DNA from: Nocardioides ungokensis | Lineage (GTDB): Bacteria > Actinomycetota > Actinomycetes > Propionibacteriales > Nocardioidaceae | Direction of reading: 5' to 3' | DNA length: 64,000 bases | Assembly: GCF_013466985.1 (NCBI RefSeq) | Contig: NZ_CP059164.1 | Location: 3,357,001 to 3,421,000 of the forward strand | Part shown: piece after piece, positions 19,359-27,407 of the stretch | Layout of the letters: each line of letters begins with the position of its first letter | Numbering within the stretch: the stretch's first letter is position 1 | Made by a program: the position numbers and the translations under genes | The notes under the pieces: model-generated | The model's database searches: none | What the model was told of the DNA's origin: nothing | Seen by the model: the letters and a program-made list of their open reading frames with translations, nothing else

Positions 19359-19393
19359 GTCCCGGGCGGCACCCGAGGGGTGCTGCCCGGGAC
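19359..19393 (+). terminator. Hairpin terminator after the M24 peptidase gene
   Basis: A 16-bp stem with one G-T pair (19359-19374 with 19378-19393) and a 3-nt loop, starting 12 nt after the stop. Confidence 0.8.
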
Positions 19394-19473
19394 GGGGTCA
19401 GCGGCATGACAGGCTGGTCCGAGGCCGTCGTACGCGCCGGCCGTGCTCGTCGTCGTTCCAGGGAGTTTGCTCG

Positions 19474-20691
19474 GTGCACTGGCTGTCGGTCCGCCTGTCC
19501 GTCGCGGCAGGCGCCGCCCTCGCGATCGTCGGGTCGCTCGTCGCCCCGTCGACGGCGCCGGTGACCGACGACGACGTGACGCTCCTGGCGAGCACGTCCG
19601 ACGAGCCGCCGCACCGGCCCGGCCACCGTTTCCACCGCCTCGACCCCGCCCAGCAGGTCCTCGGGCGGATGAGCCTGCCGCAGCGCGTGGGGCAGCTCTT
19701 CATGGTCGGCACCCCGGCCGCGAGCGCGAGCCCGGCCACGCTCGGGCAGATCGGCCGCTTCCACGTCGGCAACGTGATGCTGACCGGGCGCAGCTACCGC
19801 GGTGTCAGGGCGCCTGCGCGGGTGGCGGCGGCGATGCAGGCCCGGGCCACCCCGCGCGCGACGGACGGCGTCCGGCTGCTGGTCTCCACCGACCAGGAGG
19901 GCGGACAGGTCCAGGTGCTGCAGGGGCGCGGGCTCTCGACCATGCCGTCGGCTCTCACCCAGGGTCATTGGACCCCGCAACGGCTGGAGCGGGCCGCCGG
20001 CGGGTGGGCGCGACAGCTGCGCGCCGCCGGCGTGAACATGGATCTCGCGCCGGTCGTCGACACGGTGCCCGGCCCGGCGGCGGCGGCCCACAACCCGCCC
20101 GTCGGTGCCTTCGACCGCGAGTTCGGCTACTCCACCACGGTGGTGGGCCGCCACGGCGTCGCGTTCTCCCGCGGCATGTCCTCGCACGGCGTCGTGCCCA
20201 CCGTGAAGCACTTCCCGGGCCTCGGCCGCGTGCACGCCAACACCGACTCCCGGACGGGGGTCACCGACCGGGTCACGCGGCGTCACGACCCGTACTTCGC
20301 GCCGTTCCGCCAGGCCGTCCGGTCCGGCGTGCCCGCCGTGATGGTGTCGACGGCGTACTACTCGCGGCTGGACCCGCACAATCCGGCCGCCTTCTCGCCC
20401 TTCGTGATCGGCGAGCTGCTCCGGGGCGACCTCGGCTTCCGCGGCGTGGTGGTCTCCGACGATCTCGGCAGGGCCCGCCAGGTCTCGCCGTGGTCGTACG
20501 CCGACCGCGCGCTGAGGTTCGTCCGGGCCGGGGGCGACCTGGTGCTCACGGTCGAGCCCGCCACGGTACCCGCGATGTACGGCGCGGTCCTGCGGGCGGC
20601 CCGCACGAACCACTCGTTCCGCGACCGGGTCGACGCGGCGGCGCTCCGCGTGCTCGAGCTCAAGGCAGACCGGCACCTGCTCGGTCGCTGA
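19474..20691 (+). CDS. Secreted glycoside hydrolase family 3 protein (NagZ-like)
   Basis: 405 residues with an N-terminal signal sequence (VRLSVAAGAALAIVGSLVAP) and a GH3 TIM barrel. Visible motifs are RMSLPQRVGQLFMVGTP, STDQEGGQVQVL, APVVDT, KHFPGLGRVHANTDSRTGVT and the nucleophile Asp in VVVSDDLG. Family members hydrolyse beta-N-acetylhexosaminides from wall fragments or chitin. Where NagZ has the DSH acid/base loop, this protein reads TDSRTG, so the catalytic His is missing; it may use another residue or be a different activity. Start is the GTG at 19474, with GGGAG upstream. It probably acts outside the membrane, unlike cytosolic NagZ of Gram-negatives. Confidence 0.85.
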   Translation: MHWLSVRLSVAAGAALAIVGSLVAPSTAPVTDDDVTLLASTSDEPPHRPGHRFHRLDPAQQVLGRMSLPQRVGQLFMVGTPAASASPATLGQIGRFHVGNVMLTGRSYRGVRAPARVAAAMQARATPRATDGVRLLVSTDQEGGQVQVLQGRGLSTMPSALTQGHWTPQRLERAAGGWARQLRAAGVNMDLAPVVDTVPGPAAAAHNPPVGAFDREFGYSTTVVGRHGVAFSRGMSSHGVVPTVKHFPGLGRVHANTDSRTGVTDRVTRRHDPYFAPFRQAVRSGVPAVMVSTAYYSRLDPHNPAAFSPFVIGELLRGDLGFRGVVVSDDLGRARQVSPWSYADRALRFVRAGGDLVLTVEPATVPAMYGAVLRAARTNHSFRDRVDAAALRVLELKADRHLLGR

Positions 20692-20692
20692 C

Positions 20693-20709
20693 CGCCGGGC
20701 AGCCCGGCG
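20693..20709. terminator. Short hairpin between GH3 and the signalling operon
   Basis: A 7-bp stem with 3-nt loop (20693-20699 with 20703-20709) directly after the GH3 stop, between convergent genes. Short but GC-only. Confidence 0.45.
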
Positions 20710-20730
20710 TGACCGGTCCGAGGATCGGGG

Positions 20731-21471
20731 TCAGCGAGGACGGCTGAGCTCGGCCCACACGACCTTGCCGCCACCGGGAATCGCCTCCAGGCCCCAGGCG
20801 GACGTGAGCGCCGAGACGAGGTGGAGACCGCGGCCGTGCTCGGCGGTGTTGCTGGACGGCTGGGGCTCCGGGGTCCCGGCCCCGTGGTCGATGACGTCGA
20901 TGCGCAGCGCAGACTCCTTGAGGGAGAGCCTGATCCGCAGGGACGAGTTGGCGTGCGTCACCGCGTTGGCGGCCAGCTCGCTGACCACCAGCAGGGCGTC
21001 GTCGAGCAGGGCGGTCAGGTTCCAGTCGATCACCGTCGCCCGGACGAACTTCCGGGCCGCGGCCGGGCTCGCCAGCGCGTGCGGCAGGTCCATCACGCTC
21101 TCGGCGTGCTGCGGCCGGCTCACGGTCTGGAGCAGGTCGACGAGGTAGTCGAGCTCGGTGTCCTTGAGCACGAACCCCTCGACGTGCTCGGAGATCCAGT
21201 CCTGGTCCGTGGTGTCCGCGCCGGAGAACACCACCACCTTGGCGGCCGGCGAGCGCTCCCGGATGCGGGTCAGCACCTCCCTGCCGGCGATGTCCGGCAG
21301 GCCGAGGTCGAGGATCACGACGTCGGGGTGCTCCGACTCGGCCAGGCGCACGGCCTCGGCCCCGTCACCGGCCTCGCCCACCACGTCGAAGCCACCCCGC
21401 AGCCTCAGCGTGGTGCGCAGCATGCGCCGCACGTCGACCACGTCGTCCACGAGGAGCACCCGGATGGTCAC
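20731..21471 (-). CDS. REC-HATPase fusion: response regulator with RsbW-like kinase output
   Basis: 246 residues. Residues 1-115 are a receiver domain with the acidic pair VDD, phospho-acceptor Asp in VVILDLGLPD, the conserved Ser in VVFSGADT and Lys in GFVLKDTE. Residues 135-246 are a HATPase_c_2 domain of the RsbW/SpoIIAB serine-kinase type: LLVVSELAANAVTHAN (N box), IDVIDHGAGTP, HGRGLHLVSAL. There is no DNA-binding domain, so the output is protein binding or phosphorylation, probably of an anti-anti-sigma factor. GTG start overlaps the TGA of the kinase gene (GTGA). Last gene of a four-gene operon; no STAS-domain partner is encoded in the window. Confidence 0.85.
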   Translation of the reverse strand: MTIRVLLVDDVVDVRRMLRTTLRLRGGFDVVGEAGDGAEAVRLAESEHPDVVILDLGLPDIAGREVLTRIRERSPAAKVVVFSGADTTDQDWISEHVEGFVLKDTELDYLVDLLQTVSRPQHAESVMDLPHALASPAAARKFVRATVIDWNLTALLDDALLVVSELAANAVTHANSSLRIRLSLKESALRIDVIDHGAGTPEPQPSSNTAEHGRGLHLVSALTSAWGLEAIPGGGKVVWAELSRPR

Positions 21472-23417
21472 GGCCCCTCCCGGCCCCGGCGCGGCAGGCT
21501 GATGACGAACGCTCGCCCGGACCCGTCCGGCGGCCCGGGATCGTAGGAGGCCTCGCCCCCGTGTGCCCGGGCGAGCTCACGGACGATGAACAGCCCGAGC
21601 CCCGTACCGCCGCTGCTGCCGGTCGCGAAACGGTCGAAGAGCCGCGCCTGCATCGCCGGCGTGACCCCCTCGCCCCGGTCGCTGACCCTGATCTCGACGC
21701 GGCTGTCGGTGGCAGCGACGTCCACGGTGACCGGCGGGACGCCGTGCAGCAGAGCGTTGGTGAGCAGGTTGTCGAGGGCCTGGGCGAGGCGGTCCCGGTC
21801 ACCTGCCACGACGACACCGGTGTCGCCCCCGACGTTGAGCTCGGCGTCCGGGTAGGTCGAACGCGCTGCCGTCACCGCGTCGGCGACCACGTCGTCGATG
21901 CGCACCGGCTCGGTCTGCATCGAGAGCCCGCTGGCCTGCAGCCGGGACGCCGTGAGCAGGTCGGCGAGCAGCCGCCGGAGTCGGATGGTGCTCGACGCCA
22001 TCGCGTCGAAGAGCTCGCTGCGCTCCTCGTCGGTCAGGTCGCCCCAGTGCCGCGACAGGGTCTCGGCCGAGCCGCCCAGCACGCCGATCGGCGTACGCAG
22101 CTCGTGCGCCGTCACCGCCAGGAACTGCGACTGGTCCTGCGCGGACTGCTCGAGGCGCCGGTTGAGGGACTCCAGCTCGGCGTTCGCCGTGGCGAGCGCC
22201 CGCACCGCTTCCTCACGCTCCTGCTCGAGCCGCCGACGCTCGCTGGTGTCGCGGGTGACCTTCGCGAAGCCGACGTGCTCGCCCGCGGCGTTGTGCACCG
22301 CCGTGATCAGGACACTCGCCCAGAAGCGGCCTCCGTCCTTGCGGACGCGCCACCCCTCCTCCTCGTAGTGCCCCTCGCGCAGCGCGATCTCGAGCTCGTG
22401 CTCGGGGTGCCGTTGCTCCTGGAGCTCCGGCGGGTAGAAGACCCGGAAGTGCTGCCCGATGATCTCGTCGGCTGCGTAGAGCTTGCTGCGCTGCGCCCCG
22501 GCGTTCCAGCTGACCACGTGACCGGTCGGGTCCAGCATGAAGATCGCGTAGTCCTCGACGGCCTCGACGAGCAGCCGGAAGCGCTCCTCACTGCGACGCA
22601 GCTCCTCGAGCGCTGCGCGCTCCGCGGTGACGTCCTGGACCTGGAGGAAGAGGTAGAGCGGGCGGCCGCGGGAGTCGCGCACGGGGGCGAGCGTGGCCCG
22701 CACCCAGCGTCCGTCGGCGGCGTGGGGAACGCCGTGCTCGAGCTGGACGACGTCGCGGGACTGGTGCCGGACCTCGTCGAGGATCTGGGTGAGCGCCGAC
22801 TGCCGCCCGTCCACGAAGTCACCGTAGGACCGGCCCACGAGGTCGGCCGAGGGCAGCTGCATCAGCGTGGTCAGGGCCCGGTTGACGCGCACGAGACGGC
22901 CCGCGAGCGTCATCGTCGCCATTCCGATGGCCGCCTCCTCGAACACCTCGCGGAAGCGTTCGAGGTGCTCGTCGAGCACCCGCTGGTCGCCGGCCGCCGA
23001 GCCGTTGCCGATCGCCTTGGTCGGCGTCCGGCCGACGACGTGGAGCAGTCGCTCGACGAGGAGGTCGACCGGTGTGGACTTCTCGATGAACGCGGAGGCG
23101 CCCAGGGCGCGTGCCTGCTCCGCGAGGCCGGCTTCCTCGAAGCCGCTGAAGAGCACGACCCGGGTGTCGGGCGAGGCCTGGCGCACCCCGGGGAGCGCCT
23201 CCAGCCCGTCGACGCCCGGCATCGAGACGTCGAGGAGCATCAGCGCGGGCCGGTGCTCACGGGCGAGCTCGACGGCCTCGGCGCCGTCGGCACCCTCACC
23301 CACGACGTGGAACATGCCGGAGACGCGCAGGCGCGTCTTCATCAGCATGCGGACCTCGGCGGCGTCGTCGACGACCACGATGGTGGGCGGCTCGGCGGTC
23401 ACGACACCTCCCCTCAC
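21468..23417 (-). CDS. Hybrid sensor histidine kinase REC-PAS-PAS-HisKA-HATPase
   Basis: 649 residues, soluble. REC at 10-130 (VVVDDAAEVRML, LMLLDVSMPGVDG, VVLFSGFEEAG, FIEKSTP). First PAS at about 160-280, second at 285-405 (DYAIFMLDPTGHVVSWNAGA, then the RKDGGRFWASVLITAV and FAKVTRDTSERR PAC region). HisKA with phospho-His in VTAHELRTPIGVLG (about 440), then HATPase (DNLLTNALLHG, VSDRGEGV, GTGLGLFIVREL). An N-terminal receiver is unusual and suggests control by an upstream phosphorelay. Its GTG at 23417 overlaps the stop of the upstream phosphatase gene; a second GTG at 23402 with GGGGAGG just before it is an alternative. It likely phosphorylates the adjacent REC-HATPase protein. Confidence 0.87.
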   Translation of the reverse strand: MRGGVVTAEPPTIVVVDDAAEVRMLMKTRLRVSGMFHVVGEGADGAEAVELAREHRPALMLLDVSMPGVDGLEALPGVRQASPDTRVVLFSGFEEAGLAEQARALGASAFIEKSTPVDLLVERLLHVVGRTPTKAIGNGSAAGDQRVLDEHLERFREVFEEAAIGMATMTLAGRLVRVNRALTTLMQLPSADLVGRSYGDFVDGRQSALTQILDEVRHQSRDVVQLEHGVPHAADGRWVRATLAPVRDSRGRPLYLFLQVQDVTAERAALEELRRSEERFRLLVEAVEDYAIFMLDPTGHVVSWNAGAQRSKLYAADEIIGQHFRVFYPPELQEQRHPEHELEIALREGHYEEEGWRVRKDGGRFWASVLITAVHNAAGEHVGFAKVTRDTSERRRLEQEREEAVRALATANAELESLNRRLEQSAQDQSQFLAVTAHELRTPIGVLGGSAETLSRHWGDLTDEERSELFDAMASSTIRLRRLLADLLTASRLQASGLSMQTEPVRIDDVVADAVTAARSTYPDAELNVGGDTGVVVAGDRDRLAQALDNLLTNALLHGVPPVTVDVAATDSRVEIRVSDRGEGVTPAMQARLFDRFATGSSGGTGLGLFIVRELARAHGGEASYDPGPPDGSGRAFVISLPRRGREGP

Positions 23418-25552
23418 CTGTCCCGGCGGGCCACCACGACGGCGACGTCGTCGTCACGGGTGTGGTCCCGCACCGTCTCGACCAGGGTCTCGAGCGCCTC
23501 GGGCAGCGGGCCGCCGGCCAGGCCGGCGACCGCCTCCAGCACGCGCAGCTGGCCGCGGTCGATGTCCTCACCGCGGCGTTCGATGAGCCCGTCGGTGAAC
23601 GCGACGACGGTGTCCCCGGGCAGGAGCCCGACCGTTGTCGGCTCGCGCTGCACGTCGCCGGTGCCCAGCGGGGGTCCGTCCGCGGAGGGCAGCTGCTCGA
23701 CGGCACCGTCGCGTCGGAGCACCACGGGCGGCGGATGGCCTGCGTTGACGACGACCATCTCGTCGCTCTGGGGGTCGACCACTCCGTAGACGAGGGTCAC
23801 CAGCTGGTGCAGCGCGTAGGTGCGGAAGAGGAGGTCGAGCTTGCCCAGCACGACGTGCGGGGCGGCGTCCACGGCGATGTAGGCGCGGATGGCGGCCCGC
23901 ATCTGGGCCATCGACGCGGCCGCGGCGACCCCACGCCCCATCACGTCACCGACGAACCACGCCAACCGCCCGTCCGGGAGCGTGATGACGTCGTAGAAGT
24001 CACCGCCGACCTCGGTGCGGCCGGCGGGGCTGTAGTGGCTGGCCACCTCCCAGCCGGGGACCTCGGCAGCCAGTTCGGGGAGCACGGCGCGCTGGAGCCG
24101 CACTGCCGCCTCCTTGGTCTGGCTGTGCAGCTGCGAGTTGTCGATCGCGATGGCGCCCCGCCGACCGACCTCCTCGGCGAAGGCGAGGTCGGACGAGGTG
24201 TAGCGGCGTTCGGACTCGGCCGCGACCCAGGTCATGACGCCGAGGACGCGGCCGCGGGCCACGAGAGGTACGACGAGGCCGCTGCGGATCTGGAGCTGGC
24301 GGGAGAGCCGCAGGTGCTCCTCGTCCTTCGCGCCGGCGACCAGCATCTCGTCGGTGACCTCGGGGACCAGGATGCTCTCGCCGGTCCGCATGACCTGCCA
24401 GGTGCCGCCCTCGGCCTCGCGGTCCGCCGGGTAACGTCGTTCGATCTCGAGGGCCATCTGGACCTTCGCAGGGTCGATGTGCTCGACCGCGAGCCGGTGC
24501 AGCCGACCGTCCTCGACGAGGTCGATGGCACACCAGTCGGCGAAGACGGGGACCGAGAGCCGGGCGACCTTGGCCAGCGTGTCCCCGTAGTCCAGGCTCT
24601 TGGCCAGCTCGGTGGTCGCGTCGGCGAGGAAGCGCACGCGCGACGCCTGCTCGACGGCCTCCTCCCGGGCCCGGATGCGCTCCAGGGCCTGGGCACAGCT
24701 GTCGGCGATGATGCCGAAGAACTCCAGCTCGACGGCGTCGAGCTCACGGCGCCCGGGGAAGGACAGGGTGATGACGCCCACGACGCTGCCCACGACGCGC
24801 AGCGGCAGGCAGACGATCGAGCGCTCACCCTCGGTGGCGGTCTCGAGGTCGGGGTAGCGGGACCGGATGGCGTCCTTGCCGGTCAGGACGAGCACCTCGC
24901 CGGACCTGGCCACGTCGCTGGCCGGGTTGTGGTCGTCGACGGAGTAGGTGGCCCACCGCCGCTCGGCGTCGTCCGGGCCGCCGCGCAGCCCCGCGAGCGC
25001 GAGCATGCCGTCGCCCGTGACGAGCGAGAGCGAGGCCACGGTCGCACCGACCGCGTCCGCCGCCTGGGTGATGACGACCTTGGTGACCGTCTCCACGTCC
25101 TCGGCGATGCCGAGCTCGGCTCCGACGCGGGCCAGCCGCGTGAGACGGTCGCCGAGGCGGCGTACCTCGCGGCCGTGGCTCGCCTCGCCGACCGTGTCGT
25201 CGATGACGCAGATCGTCCCGACCACCTCGCCGTCGCGACGCAACGGCGAGCAGCTGACGTCGGCGGCCCGGACGGTGCCGTCGACCCGGATCACGTCGAG
25301 GCGGCCGTTCCAGTGGACCCCGCTCAGGGCCTGTCGCTCGATCTCGCGGAAGGGATCGACCTGACCCGGCGGCAGGAAGGCGTCGGCGAGGTGCAGCTGG
25401 GAGAGGTCGTCGCCCAGGAACCGGTAGAGCCGGCGCGCGACGACGTTGGCGAAGATGATGCGTCCGGCGGTATCGGTGGCCAAGGCCGCCTCGTCCAAGC
25501 CGTTGAGGTGATCCAGGTCAACGATCCACGGGGGGACTCCGGGGATCGGCAC
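23414..25552 (-). CDS. PAS-GAF-GAF-SpoIIE (PP2C-type) serine phosphatase
   Basis: 712 residues: PAS about 15-130 (ALATDTAGRIIFANVVARRL), GAF about 140-290, second GAF about 295-480, and a SpoIIE/RsbU phosphatase domain about 481-712. Metal-binding signatures are EVGGDFYDVI, FVGDVMGRGVAAAA, VVNAGHPPPVVL, VAFTDGLIERR and DDDVAVVVARR. Such proteins dephosphorylate anti-anti-sigma factors and so release a sigma factor. No transmembrane segment, so it senses intracellular small molecules or redox state through PAS/GAF. Start 25552 lies 12 nt after the stop of the preceding phosphatase gene, and the stop overlaps the kinase start. Confidence 0.88.
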   Translation of the reverse strand: MPIPGVPPWIVDLDHLNGLDEAALATDTAGRIIFANVVARRLYRFLGDDLSQLHLADAFLPPGQVDPFREIERQALSGVHWNGRLDVIRVDGTVRAADVSCSPLRRDGEVVGTICVIDDTVGEASHGREVRRLGDRLTRLARVGAELGIAEDVETVTKVVITQAADAVGATVASLSLVTGDGMLALAGLRGGPDDAERRWATYSVDDHNPASDVARSGEVLVLTGKDAIRSRYPDLETATEGERSIVCLPLRVVGSVVGVITLSFPGRRELDAVELEFFGIIADSCAQALERIRAREEAVEQASRVRFLADATTELAKSLDYGDTLAKVARLSVPVFADWCAIDLVEDGRLHRLAVEHIDPAKVQMALEIERRYPADREAEGGTWQVMRTGESILVPEVTDEMLVAGAKDEEHLRLSRQLQIRSGLVVPLVARGRVLGVMTWVAAESERRYTSSDLAFAEEVGRRGAIAIDNSQLHSQTKEAAVRLQRAVLPELAAEVPGWEVASHYSPAGRTEVGGDFYDVITLPDGRLAWFVGDVMGRGVAAAASMAQMRAAIRAYIAVDAAPHVVLGKLDLLFRTYALHQLVTLVYGVVDPQSDEMVVVNAGHPPPVVLRRDGAVEQLPSADGPPLGTGDVQREPTTVGLLPGDTVVAFTDGLIERRGEDIDRGQLRVLEAVAGLAGGPLPEALETLVETVRDHTRDDDVAVVVARRDR

Positions 25553-25564
25553 GCCCCCATCATG

Positions 25565-27367
25565 TCACCGCGGGCGCCGGTTCACCGGGACACCCGGATT
25601 GCGATCCTCCTGGGCCCGGCAGCGCAGCACCAGGAGCGCGATGTCGTCGTCGCCCGCGCCGCCGACCGCGGCGGACTCGATCAGGGCGTCGCACAGCTGC
25701 TCCAGACCGAGGTGGCCCAGGTCCGAGAGCTCGGTGGCGAGGCCGTCGATCCCGGCATCGAGACCCTCGTCGCGGCGCTCGACGAGGCCGTCGGTGTAGA
25801 GCAGCAGGGTGGACCCCGGCTCGAGGTCGACCGCGTGCTCGGACCTCGACATCTCCGGGGCCACGCCGAGCAGGAGGTCGGCCTCGCTCTCGAGCCGGGT
25901 GACGCTCCCGTCGCGCCTGAGCAGGAGCGGGGGCAGGTGGCCGGCGCTGCTCCACACGAGCCGGCAGCCGCTGCCCCCTCCGGTGGACGGGACCTGCTCG
26001 ACCCGGACGACCACGGCGGTCGCGAGCGTGTCGAGCTGGAGGCCCCGCAGCGCCGAGTCGAGGCGGGTCAGGAGGCGGGCCGGGCCGTCGTCGGCGTCGA
26101 AGGAGAGCCCGCGCAGGAGGTTGCGCACCTGGCCCATGGTCGCGGCGGCGGTCTGGTCGTGGCCGTTGACGTCGCCGACGCTCAGGAGCGTGGCCCCGGA
26201 CGAGTCGACGAACGCGTCGTACCAGTCGCCGCCGATGTGCGCCGCCTCCTCCGCGGGCTGGTAGCGGACCGCGATCTCGAGGGTGTCGGGCGTCGCCGGT
26301 TGGGTGAGCGACGAGCGCTGCAGCATCGTGGACATCAGCCGCGCGGAGCTCGCGGCGGCGCGGCTGGCCTCGTGACGTCGGACCCGGTCGACCGCCTCGG
26401 CACACTGGGCCGCGAAGCCGCGCAGCAGCCCGAGCTCGTCCTCCCCGAAGTCGCGGTCGCTGGACCACGACAGCCCCAGCGCGCCGACCAGCCGATCTCC
26501 CACCCGCAACGGGAGGGTTGCCCAGGCGGCCCGGTCCGTGACGTCGTACAGGACCCGCGTGGCCTCCGACCAGGACAGTCCCTCGGCGCGGGACCGGAAG
26601 AGCAGCGGCTCCCCGGTGCGCGCGACGTACGCCGCGGGCAGCTCGCTGGTCATCGGCAGCTCCGCGTAGCCGACAGAGGCATCCGGGGTGGTGGCCCGGT
26701 CCGCCACGGCCAGCCGCACGACGCCGATCTCGTCGTCGCGCACCGCGAGCACGGCGCCGGCGGCCCCCAGCACGCGCCGGCCGGGCCCCGTCACCACTCG
26801 CTCGAGCTCGCCCATCGCCTCGGCGTCCGCGAGCCTGAGCGCGATCACGGAGAGCTGGTCGAGCCGGTGCGCCGTGAGGCGCTCGGCGTCGCGTACCAGC
26901 GCAAGCTCGCGCTCCTGGGCCAGCATCGCCTCGGTGATGTCGTTGCCGGTGGCGACGATGTGCGTGATCTCGCCCCCGGACCGGGCCGGGAAGAGCGCGA
27001 GGTCCACCCAGTGCTGGTCACCGTTGCCCAGGAAGAAGCGGCTGCGGGTGCGCAGCGGCTCCCCGGTCCGGACCGTCTCGACGCACCAGTCCCGGATCTG
27101 CGCGGCAATGGCGGGATCCGGGCTCCACCAGCCGCACTCCCAGAACGGTCGGCCGAGGACCTCCGACCGATCCAGACCGCAGCCCTCGACGGACAGGGTG
27201 TTCGCCGCCAGGACGCGCCCCTCCCGGTCGAGGATCCCGGAGAAGAGGAGCGGGGTGTCGTAGAGCCCCTGGAACCACCGTTCGGCGAGGACCGGGTCGA
27301 GCCGGTCGACGCGACGGTCGGCCGGGGCGCGTCCCTCGCTCGCGTCGCTCACCCCACCGATGCTCAC
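25565..27367 (-). CDS. PAS-GAF-SpoIIE (PP2C-type) serine phosphatase
   Basis: About 600 residues: PAS at roughly 30-145 (GILDREGRVLAANTLSVEGC, VDLALFPARSGGEITHIVATG), GAF at about 180-330 (WATLPLRVGDRLVGALGLSW), and SpoIIE-type phosphatase at about 350-595 with GGDWYDAF, SVGDVNGHDQTAAA, SSAGHLPPLLL, LYTDGLVERR and GDDDIALLVL. First gene of the four-gene signalling operon. The start is uncertain: the longest frame begins with TTG at 27388, and GTG codons occur at 27367 and 27352; none has a convincing ribosome-binding site. Two phosphatases with different sensors in one operon suggest two inputs to one partner-switch target. Confidence 0.86.
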   Translation of the reverse strand: MSIGGVSDASEGRAPADRRVDRLDPVLAERWFQGLYDTPLLFSGILDREGRVLAANTLSVEGCGLDRSEVLGRPFWECGWWSPDPAIAAQIRDWCVETVRTGEPLRTRSRFFLGNGDQHWVDLALFPARSGGEITHIVATGNDITEAMLAQERELALVRDAERLTAHRLDQLSVIALRLADAEAMGELERVVTGPGRRVLGAAGAVLAVRDDEIGVVRLAVADRATTPDASVGYAELPMTSELPAAYVARTGEPLLFRSRAEGLSWSEATRVLYDVTDRAAWATLPLRVGDRLVGALGLSWSSDRDFGEDELGLLRGFAAQCAEAVDRVRRHEASRAAASSARLMSTMLQRSSLTQPATPDTLEIAVRYQPAEEAAHIGGDWYDAFVDSSGATLLSVGDVNGHDQTAAATMGQVRNLLRGLSFDADDGPARLLTRLDSALRGLQLDTLATAVVVRVEQVPSTGGGSGCRLVWSSAGHLPPLLLRRDGSVTRLESEADLLLGVAPEMSRSEHAVDLEPGSTLLLYTDGLVERRDEGLDAGIDGLATELSDLGHLGLEQLCDALIESAAVGGAGDDDIALLVLRCRAQEDRNPGVPVNRRPR

Positions 27368-27407
27368 CGCCGCGACCCGCGAACGCAATGGCCGTGCGAC
27401 CCGGCGC

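Noticed and set aside
17860..20676. A 938-codon minus-strand frame opposite the M24 and GH3 genes
   Set aside because: Composition artefact of high-GC codon use; no ribosome-binding site or domain, and the plus strand encodes recognised enzymes.
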